From Mesorhizobium tianshanense (GTDB lineage: Bacteria; Pseudomonadota; Alphaproteobacteria; Rhizobiales; Rhizobiaceae), in the NCBI RefSeq assembly GCF_007830515.1, contig NZ_VLKT01000002.1, positions 52,758 to 116,757 on the forward strand: a stretch of 64,000 nucleotides of DNA, given 5' to 3'. The position numbers were made by a program, and so were the translations under genes. Positions 57,425 through 64,000 of the stretch are shown here, in pieces (the first letter of the stretch is position 1; every line of letters starts with the position of its first letter). The notes under the pieces are model-generated. The model was not told the DNA's origin. It saw only the letters and a list, made by a program, of their open reading frames with translations, and searched no databases.

Positions 57425-58246
57425 ATGGCGATGCAGGGCAACACAAAGGCGACTGGAGTTGCGGACGCGGCTGACGAAGACGAGATCGTGCTTTCCGCGC
57501 ACGACATCACCGTGTCCTTCGGCGACAAGGTCATTCTCGACAAACTGTCGCTCGATATCAGGCGCGGCGAGATTCTCGGCTTTGTCGGCGCCTCCGGTGC
57601 CGGCAAATCGGTTCTCTTGCGCGCGATCCTCGGCCTGGTGCGCAAGCAGTCGGGAACGATCAAGCTGTTCGGCGTCGATGTCGAAAAGGCGAGCGAGAAG
57701 GAACGCCTTCGCATCGACATGCGCCTTGGCGTCCTCTTTCAGCACGGCGCGCTGTTTTCGGCGCTTACGGTCCTGGAAAACGTGCAGGTGCCGATGCGTG
57801 AATATCTCGATCTTCCGAGAAAGCTAATGGACGAACTGGCAATGCTCAAGGTCGAACTGGTCGGGTTGCCGCCGGATGCGGCGCAGAAATTCCCGTCCGA
57901 GCTTTCCGGCGGCATGATCAAGCGTGCGGCGCTGGCACGCGCGCTGGCGCTCGATCCCGACATTGTCTTCCTGGACGAGCCGACATCCGGCCTCGATCCG
58001 ATCAGCGCGGCCGAGTTCGACGAACTGGTCGTCAAGCTGCGCGATACCATGGATCTGACCGTGTACATGGTCACGCACGATCTCGACACGCTGTTCACCG
58101 CTTGTGATCGGGTGGCCGTGCTCGGCAACAAGAAAGTGCTGGTCGAAGGCACGATCGACGACATGCTCAAAAGCGAGGAACCTTGGGTGAAATCCTATTT
58201 CCGCGGAAAACGTGCGCGGCAGCTTGATCTTGCGGCACGCGCATAG
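57425..58246 (+). CDS. Mla-type lipid ABC transporter ATPase (MlaF-like)
   Basis: The product is 273 aa. Walker A is GASGAGKSVL, the Q-loop LFQHGAL, the signature LSGGMIKRAALARA, and Walker B IVFLDEPTSGLDP, the standard MlaF pattern. It energises lipid transport between the outer and inner membranes with the STAS-MlaE permease. An in-frame ATG two codons later is possible. It lies in a four-gene operon. Confidence 0.94.
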   Translation: MAMQGNTKATGVADAADEDEIVLSAHDITVSFGDKVILDKLSLDIRRGEILGFVGASGAGKSVLLRAILGLVRKQSGTIKLFGVDVEKASEKERLRIDMRLGVLFQHGALFSALTVLENVQVPMREYLDLPRKLMDELAMLKVELVGLPPDAAQKFPSELSGGMIKRAALARALALDPDIVFLDEPTSGLDPISAAEFDELVVKLRDTMDLTVYMVTHDLDTLFTACDRVAVLGNKKVLVEGTIDDMLKSEEPWVKSYFRGKRARQLDLAARA

Positions 58247-58260
58247 CCATAAGTGGGTAA

Positions 58261-59634
58261 ATGGAAACCAGAGCCAACTACGTCATTGTCGGCATTTTCA
58301 CGCTAGCAGCGATCCTGGCGGCCTTTGCGTTCGTCTATTGGACGGCCGCGATCGGCGACAGGGGTGAGACGGCGATGCTGCGGGTGCGCATTCCGGGATC
58401 GGCTTCCGGCCTCGGCCGCGGCAGTTTCGTGCTGTTCAACGGCGTCAGGGTTGGGGATGTCAAACGCGTCTATATCGACCTCGACAATCCGACCGCGGCA
58501 ATCGCCGAGGCCGAAATAGGCCGCACGACGCCGATCACCAAATCGACGCAGGCCGATATCGGCCTTGCCGGCCTCACCGGTCAGGCCAATATCGAACTCA
58601 AGGGCGCCGACCCCAAGGAAGTGAACCTTCTTGACCAGGCCGAGGAGGAGGGCCGCGTCGCCGAGATCGTCGCCAACCCGTCGGCGGTCACCAACCTGTT
58701 GCAGACGGCGCAGGACATCTTCACCCGCGCCGATACGGTTCTCACCCAGCTCGAAGGCTTCACCAAGGACGTTCGCGGACCACTGACGCAGACCGTCAAC
58801 AACGTGCAAACCTTCTCCGATGCGCTGGCCAAGAATTCCGACGGCATCGACAAATTCCTCGCCAGCGTCAGTTCGCTGTCGGAAGAGTTGAAGGGCGTTT
58901 CGGGCAAGCTCGACGGCACGCTGAAGGCGGCGGAAGGGCTGCTCAACGCGGTCGACAAGGACCAGATCAAGAGCATCGTCGACAATGTCGATACGGTGAC
59001 GGCGAACCTGAAGGAAACCTCGAAGCAGTTTGACGGGGTCGTCAGGAACGTCGACACGGCGGTGGGATCGATCAACGACTTCGCCCAAAGGACGCAAGGC
59101 ACGCTCGCCAAGGTCGAAGGCGTCCTCGATGGCATCGATCCGGCACAGGTTCGCACGGCGCTGGCCAACATCCAGAAGGCCAGCGAAAATGCCAACGAGG
59201 CTGCCGCCGACATCGCCAAGGTGACCAATAAAGTCGCCAACCGGGCCAACGATATCGACCAGACGATCAAGGACGCACAGCAACTCGCGGAGCGCCTCAA
59301 CGACGCCTCGGTGCGCGTCGACGGCATTCTCGTGAAGGTCGATACGTTGCTCGGTTCGGGCCAGGCCGACGGCATGATAGCCGATGCCAGGAATACGCTG
59401 AAATCGTTCAAGCAGGTTGCCGACACGCTGAACGCGCGCCTCGGCACCATCACCGACAATCTGGCCCGTTTCTCCGGCCAGGGCCTGCAGAACGTCGAAG
59501 CGCTGGTCCAGGACAGCCGCCGTTCGATCACCCGCATCGAAGAGGCGGTGACGGATCTCAGCCGCAATCCGCAGCGGATCCTGTCAGGCGGCGAAGGCGA
59601 GGTTCGGCAATTCGACGGCAGGGTGCGGCGTTGA
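58261..59634 (+). CDS. MlaD/MCE-domain protein with long helical tail
   Basis: The product is 457 aa. One N-terminal membrane helix (~7-30) is followed by a single MCE domain (~40-120; VRIPGSASGLGRGSFVLFNGVRVGDV...TPITKSTQADIGLAGLTGQANIEL). The remaining 300+ residues form a long repeating helical region (NVDTVTANLKETSKQFDGVV...), which could make a needle-like bridge across the periplasm as in PqiB/YebT types. It is the lipid-contacting subunit. No MlaC is nearby. Confidence 0.92.
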   Translation: METRANYVIVGIFTLAAILAAFAFVYWTAAIGDRGETAMLRVRIPGSASGLGRGSFVLFNGVRVGDVKRVYIDLDNPTAAIAEAEIGRTTPITKSTQADIGLAGLTGQANIELKGADPKEVNLLDQAEEEGRVAEIVANPSAVTNLLQTAQDIFTRADTVLTQLEGFTKDVRGPLTQTVNNVQTFSDALAKNSDGIDKFLASVSSLSEELKGVSGKLDGTLKAAEGLLNAVDKDQIKSIVDNVDTVTANLKETSKQFDGVVRNVDTAVGSINDFAQRTQGTLAKVEGVLDGIDPAQVRTALANIQKASENANEAAADIAKVTNKVANRANDIDQTIKDAQQLAERLNDASVRVDGILVKVDTLLGSGQADGMIADARNTLKSFKQVADTLNARLGTITDNLARFSGQGLQNVEALVQDSRRSITRIEEAVTDLSRNPQRILSGGEGEVRQFDGRVRR

Positions 59635-59725
59635 CTTCGGCTTTCGCCCGCCCCAAGAACATGAGTTGCAAGTGCAGGTTGATCTTACGATCCGGGGACA
59701 ACGGGGATCGCGTGTGAAGTCATTC

Positions 59726-60340
59726 ATGTCTAAATTTGGCGGGGTCAAATCGGGTGGGCTCAAAGCGGGTGTGGCATTGCTTACGCTTTCGCTAGCCAGT
59801 TGCGCGTTTTTGCCGGGTGGCGGGCCGGCGCCCCTGGACACATTCGAGCTGTCGGCGCCGGCACTCGATGCGCGCGGCCGCGGCCGCCGCCAGATCCTCA
59901 TCGCCCAGCCTTCCGCGCTCAAGGCGCTTGACAGCCAGAACATCGTCATCAAGCCGTCGGCGCGCTCGATCCAGTACCTCAAGGGTGCGCAATGGGCCGA
60001 TCGGCTGCCGCTGATCGTGCAGGCGCGGCTGGCCGAAACATTCCAGCGCTCGGGCAGCTTCGCCGGTGTCGGCAAGCCGGGTGAGGGGCTGGCGATCGAC
60101 TATCAGGTGATCGTCGAGGTCCGTTCCTTCGAAGTCCGGGTCGACGGTGGCGAACATGCCGAAGTCGACCTGTTCGTGCGGATATTGAACGACCGCAACG
60201 GCGAGGTGCGTGCCTCCAAGAGCTTCACCGCGACGGCGCCCGTCTCGGGCAGCGGCAACCAGGCCTATATCGGCGCGCTCGACAGTGCGTTCGGCGATGC
60301 GGCCAAGGACATCGTCCGCTGGACCGATTCGGTGATCTGA
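59726..60340 (+). CDS. ABC-type transport auxiliary lipoprotein
   Basis: The product is 204 aa. A lipoprotein signal ends at the lipobox LASC (Cys25, in ALLTLSLASCAFL). The mature protein shows DTFELSAPALD...RRQILIAQPSAL and YLKGAQWADRLPLIVQARLAETFQRSG, the pattern of ABC_trans_aux (PqiC-like) lipoproteins. Probably the outer-membrane partner of the MlaD-like protein. Start chosen at ATG 59726; GTG 59714 is also possible. Last gene of the Mla operon; a bidirectional terminator follows. Confidence 0.88.
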   Translation: MSKFGGVKSGGLKAGVALLTLSLASCAFLPGGGPAPLDTFELSAPALDARGRGRRQILIAQPSALKALDSQNIVIKPSARSIQYLKGAQWADRLPLIVQARLAETFQRSGSFAGVGKPGEGLAIDYQVIVEVRSFEVRVDGGEHAEVDLFVRILNDRNGEVRASKSFTATAPVSGSGNQAYIGALDSAFGDAAKDIVRWTDSVI

Positions 60341-60431
60341 TCCAAATCGAATAGTCGTAGTCGGGCGACAGGCATTGGCGCTGACCGACGATATGGCGCA
60401 TGTCGCGTCACATGCTTGCCCGGGATCGAAC

Positions 60432-60459
60432 AAAAAGGCGGGACATGTCCCGCTTTTTT
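60432..60459. terminator. Bidirectional terminator between convergent genes
   Basis: A5 (60432-60436), then GCGGGACA/TGTCCCGC (60438-60453) and T6 (60454-60459) form a near-perfect palindrome with U-tracts on both strands. It would end both the Mla operon and the giant coiled-coil gene. Confidence 0.85.
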
Positions 60460-60475
60460 GGTCCCTATCGCCTGA

Positions 60476-63400
60476 TCAATGCAGGCGGCCGCTGGCGTGG
60501 GCAAGCATCGTATAGACCTTGCCGGTGTCCGACGTCAGGTAGGTCTGCGCCATCATGTTGTCGCGGTCGTTGCGCGACACGTCCTTGAGCAGTTTTTCGA
60601 AATCGTCGCAGTACCGGTCGACGGCGGCGCGGAACTCAGCCTCCATCTGATATTTGCGGCGGATCTCGTCGAAGGTCTGCTGGCCTTTCAGCGTGTAGAG
60701 ACGCCGGGTGAACACGTCACGCTCGCCGCGCCGGTAGCGGTTCCACAATTCGATCGAGGCATCGTGATCGATGGCGCGGGCGATATCGACGGAAAGCGAG
60801 TTGAGCGACTCCACGACATGAAGCGGCGAACGCTGGGGCGGGGCCGAGCGTGGCGCTTCCGACGGTGCCGCGGGCTTGGCGGCGTCTTCGCGTGATGCCC
60901 CGGTCAAGAGATCTCGCACCCATCCGCCCTGTGCCGTACGGCCGTTGGAATCGCGCTGGCGCGACACCGTGTCCACCGGGCGTTCCAGGTCGAGCGTGCC
61001 GCGCAGTGCGGACTCACCACCCAATGGCGGCTGAGGGGCACGAGGCTCCTGTGGGGCTGGAGGACGGCGCTGCGGCTCAGCGGCGCGCGCGGCAGGCGCT
61101 TGCGGTGCTGGACGCAGGCTGCGCGGCTCCGAAGGGTCGACGCTGCGGCCCGATTTCGCAACGATATCCGAAAGTTCCTTCAATGCGTTGATCTGCTCGG
61201 AAACGGCGCGGCGGATAGCCGTGGTCGATTCCTTTGCCTCTTCCGGCATCTCGATGACGCCCTTCTTGAGCTCGGCGCGGGTGAGGTCGAGCTCGCTCTT
61301 GATCGAGCCGGCGGTGCGCCGCATCTCCTCGGTCGCGTCGGCGAAGCGCTTCGTTGCCGAATCGACGACGTCGGAAATGGCGGTACGGATCTTGTCCGCC
61401 GACTCCAGCGTCTTGCCTTCGGCGTTCTGCAGCGTCTGGCCGACCAGAGTCTCGAACGAGCGCATGACCCTTTCGAGATCCTCCGACTTCTTGACCAGGC
61501 CGACGGCGAGGTCCTCCAGCGACGATTGCCTTTCCAGCGTATGTTCGAGGTTGCTCTGGGCCGAACTCAACAGGTCCGAAGCACTGGAAAGCAACCGGCT
61601 GTGCTCGTCGAACTTGGTGGCGATGCCGGCGACCTCGCGCAATGTGGAAGACGACAATTCGGTAAGCCGTGTCGTGTTCGAATCGACCAGGCGCGCCGAA
61701 CTGGCGAAAGTCTGGGCGGCTTTTTCGGTCGTTGCCGCGAAGCTTTGCGTGCTGCCGGTCAGGCGTTCGTCGACCTGGCCCAGATTGGCTGCCGCCTGCT
61801 CGATCAGCTGACCGAGCTGCGCGCTGGAGGTACTCATGCGGCCGATGAGATCGGCGACACTGTCGGCGAGCGTCGAGCGTGCCCCTTCGACGGCCGACAA
61901 TGTTTCGGCCGTGCGGCTGGCGAGCGCGTTGACGAGGGTGGCGTTTTCGCTGCGAAGCTTCTCGGTCGCGCGCTCGGTAACCTCTTCCATGCTCTTTTGC
62001 AGTTCCGAGCCGCCCTGGGCGAAGCGCTCGACCAGAGGCCGTGCCGTTTCGTCGAGGATTTTCGATATCTCGGCCGAACGTGCCGCGAGCATGGTGTTGA
62101 GCTCGCGGGTGTTGGTGCCGATGGTCTTCGCCGCGTCGTTGGTGCTCTGGCCGATATGCTGGCCGACCGCGGTGAAGGTTTCGGCGATCGCGTTGGCGCG
62201 CGAAATGAGTTGCGCCTCGGCGCTCGAAACCTGCTCGTTGAGCTTCTGGCCCATCGCCTCGGTGGTGTAGGCGAGACGGTTCTCGACGCCGGCGACCTGT
62301 TCCTCGACGCGAGCCGCCGCAGCCGCCGCACTGGACGCCAGGCGCTCGTCGGCCCCGGCGAGCGCCTGCTCGATTTCGCGGGCGTGGACGGCAAGTTCCT
62401 GACCGGTCTGCCTTGCACGTTCGGCAACCCGCTGCTCGGTGCTGGCAAATGCGCCGACGATGCTGTCGGTATGCTCTCCGATCGCGGACGAGCTGTCGGC
62501 GATGCGGGACACCAGACGGTGATCCGCCTCGTCGAAGATACGGCCGATCTCGGATGCGCGGGCCGACAGCGCCTCCGAACCTTCGGCTATACGCGATATC
62601 AGCTGTTGGTCGGCGGCATCGAAAATGCGGCCAAGGTCCGATGCCCGCGCCGCGAGCGCTTCGGCTGATTCGCCGATGCGCACGCCGAGCCGTTCGTCGG
62701 CGCCTTCGAAATTGCGCAGGATGTCGCCGGCGCGCGCGGCCAGCGACTGCGCCGTTTCGACCGCGCGGGCAACCAGCTTCTGGTCCGCCGCATCGAATGT
62801 ACCGGCGATCTCGCTGGCACGGGCGGCCAGCTGGTCGGCGGTTTCCTGGGCGCGCGCCAGCAAGGAGCTCGACGTATCGTCGACACGGGCCATGATTGCG
62901 CTCGATGTATCCTCGGCGCGAGCAATGAGCGTGCTCGAGCTGTCCTCGGCACGTGCGGCGAGGCGGCGATCCGCCTCCTCGAAGGTGCGGGCGATATCCT
63001 CTGCCCTGGCGAGCAAGGCGGCCGAGGTTTGCTCGGCGCGTTCGGCGATCTTGCGATCGGCGTCGCTGAACGCCGCGCCTGCCTGCTCATGCAGCGCGCT
63101 GGTGACTTCCATGACCTTTTCGCGCAGCGCTCCCGCAACGAAGACGGCGCTCTTTTCGAGCACGCTGCGAACGTTGTCGACACCAGTTGACAGCGCGCGC
63201 TCCATGGTCCCGGCGCGCTCCTCGATGATGCCGGTCTGGCGGCTGAACGCCTGCTCGATCTTTTCGACATCCGCGGCGATTGCAGCTGAGATGTCGGTGC
63301 TTCTGGCGGCGATCTGGTCGATATGGCCGGACAGGGAACGGTCTACTTCCTGGCGCGTATCGGCGAGCCTGGAGAGATCATCCTCCAGCGCACGGGTCAG

Positions 63401-64000
63401 CATGTCGCGGCCTTCGGCCAGCTTGCCGACATGCCCGGCGATGATGCCGTCGACGTCGGAGCGGCTCGTCGCAATTTTCTGCAGGTCTGCTTCCAGGGCG
63501 CGTCTGAGGATGTCGCGGCCTTCGGCCAGCTTCTCGACCTGGCCGGCGACCAGCCCGTCGATGCTCGACCGGCTTTCGGCCAGCTTGGCGAGGTCGTCCT
63601 CGAGCGCCTTGGAGAGGATCGAGCGGTCCTGGATGAGCTTCTCGGCATGGCTGTTTACAAGACCGTTGACGCTGCCGAGATCGGCCTCCAGCGCCCGCGC
63701 AAACTCTGCGCGATTGTCGGTCAGCTGCTGGGACTGGTCGGTGACGATACCCTTGATGGTATTGAGGTCTGCTTCCAGCGCGCGTCTGAGGATGTCGCGG
63801 CCTTCGGCTAGCTTCTCGACCTGGCCGGCAACCAGCCCGTCGATGCTCGACCGGCTTTCCGCCAATTTGGCGAGATCGTCTTCGAGCGCCTTCGACAGGG
63901 TAGAGCGGTCTTCCGCCAGCTTTTCGGACTGGCCTGATATGACGTCCTTGATCGTGTTGAGATCGGATTCCAGCGCGCGCTTGAGAATGTCGCGGCCCTC
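60476..64000 (-). CDS. Giant repetitive coiled-coil protein, growth-pole-ring (GPR/RgsE)-like, partial
   Basis: The C-terminal ~1174 residues are visible; the frame runs off the right edge. Near the edge are tandem units of about 29 residues, such as LAEGRDILRRALEADL..., with some of 36 (one extra heptad). The middle has shorter units (LAARASEIGRIFDAADQRL and similar) of apolipoprotein-like amphipathic helix. The tail is Pro-rich (PAPQAPAARAAEPQRRP), then a final ~150-residue folded domain ending YTMLAHASGRLH. Size, composition and order recall the Agrobacterium growth pole ring protein, which organises unipolar growth; this identity is tentative. Confidence 0.6.
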   Translation of the reverse strand, partial: EGRDILKRALESDLNTIKDVISGQSEKLAEDRSTLSKALEDDLAKLAESRSSIDGLVAGQVEKLAEGRDILRRALEADLNTIKGIVTDQSQQLTDNRAEFARALEADLGSVNGLVNSHAEKLIQDRSILSKALEDDLAKLAESRSSIDGLVAGQVEKLAEGRDILRRALEADLQKIATSRSDVDGIIAGHVGKLAEGRDMLTRALEDDLSRLADTRQEVDRSLSGHIDQIAARSTDISAAIAADVEKIEQAFSRQTGIIEERAGTMERALSTGVDNVRSVLEKSAVFVAGALREKVMEVTSALHEQAGAAFSDADRKIAERAEQTSAALLARAEDIARTFEEADRRLAARAEDSSSTLIARAEDTSSAIMARVDDTSSSLLARAQETADQLAARASEIAGTFDAADQKLVARAVETAQSLAARAGDILRNFEGADERLGVRIGESAEALAARASDLGRIFDAADQQLISRIAEGSEALSARASEIGRIFDEADHRLVSRIADSSSAIGEHTDSIVGAFASTEQRVAERARQTGQELAVHAREIEQALAGADERLASSAAAAAARVEEQVAGVENRLAYTTEAMGQKLNEQVSSAEAQLISRANAIAETFTAVGQHIGQSTNDAAKTIGTNTRELNTMLAARSAEISKILDETARPLVERFAQGGSELQKSMEEVTERATEKLRSENATLVNALASRTAETLSAVEGARSTLADSVADLIGRMSTSSAQLGQLIEQAAANLGQVDERLTGSTQSFAATTEKAAQTFASSARLVDSNTTRLTELSSSTLREVAGIATKFDEHSRLLSSASDLLSSAQSNLEHTLERQSSLEDLAVGLVKKSEDLERVMRSFETLVGQTLQNAEGKTLESADKIRTAISDVVDSATKRFADATEEMRRTAGSIKSELDLTRAELKKGVIEMPEEAKESTTAIRRAVSEQINALKELSDIVAKSGRSVDPSEPRSLRPAPQAPAARAAEPQRRPPAPQEPRAPQPPLGGESALRGTLDLERPVDTVSRQRDSNGRTAQGGWVRDLLTGASREDAAKPAAPSEAPRSAPPQRSPLHVVESLNSLSVDIARAIDHDASIELWNRYRRGERDVFTRRLYTLKGQQTFDEIRRKYQMEAEFRAAVDRYCDDFEKLLKDVSRNDRDNMMAQTYLTSDTGKVYTMLAHASGRLH

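Noticed and set aside
61100..62668. Plus-strand 522-codon frame over the giant protein gene
   Set aside because: Antisense of the repetitive coiled-coil gene.
63301..64000. CRISPR-like regular DNA repeats
   Set aside because: Repeats are coding, long and without unique spacers of constant length.

Overview
The window is G+C-rich chromosomal DNA from an alphaproteobacterium of the order Hyphomicrobiales (Rhizobiales), most likely Mesorhizobium or a close relative. This rests on gene order (topA-rnr-DUF983-Nudix-MFS-rpmG-pleD-divK-DUF3572 and a Zn-ribbon-headed dinB), on rhizobial families (DUF2865, class II DAHP synthase, STAS-MlaE), and on RIME-like and other rhizobial palindromic intergenic repeats. 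The species assignment is inference; nothing could be searched. No rRNA, tRNA, CRISPR array, prophage or intact insertion sequence was seen.

Layout. 1-6.7 kb: the first 143 bases are the N-terminus of dinB (minus strand), followed by accessory cargo: a GNAT acetyltransferase, a DUF6065-like protein, an ECF sigma/anti-sigma pair with a secreted Asn/Ser-repeat protein, a divergent secreted subtilase, and a large exported protein. 6.7-18 kb: a conserved block with a broken HAD-like gene, DUF3572, divK and pleD (cell-cycle and c-di-GMP signalling), rpmG, a NIF3-like protein, an MFS transporter, a Nudix hydrolase, DUF983, RNase R and topoisomerase I. 18-32.5 kb: mostly housekeeping genes: a secreted repeat protein, ccdA, glmU and glmS (UDP-GlcNAc synthesis), DUF502, recG, sdhE, mfd and class II DAHP synthase. 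32.5-40.4 kb: a mixed zone with a methyltransferase of lower G+C, a GFA protein, diacylglycerol kinase, two DUF1801 proteins, DUF1003-DedA, a 3-methyladenine glycosylase, NAD synthase and a frameshifted GNAT gene. 40.4-52 kb: an ABC exporter, gltX, DUF2865, maeB, an ankyrin-YHS pair and a class III cyclase, with several repeat elements between them. 52-64 kb: an atypical SDR, an LpxH-like phosphoesterase, an MFS transporter, a dipeptide epimerase, a four-gene Mla-type lipid-transport operon, and convergently a giant coiled-coil protein resembling the rhizobial growth-pole-ring protein, running off the right edge.

The strongest candidates for undescribed biology are: (i) the ECF sigma / anti-sigma / (NSSS)n secreted protein / subtilase locus; (ii) a promoter, about 60-nt transcript and terminator upstream of gltX that also holds a nearly leaderless 20-codon ORF; (iii) the adjacency of the Mla-type operon to the giant repeat protein. 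Several genes carry visible lesions (a HAD-like remnant and a one-base frameshift in a GNAT gene), and at least two MITE-like elements lie in intergenic gaps.
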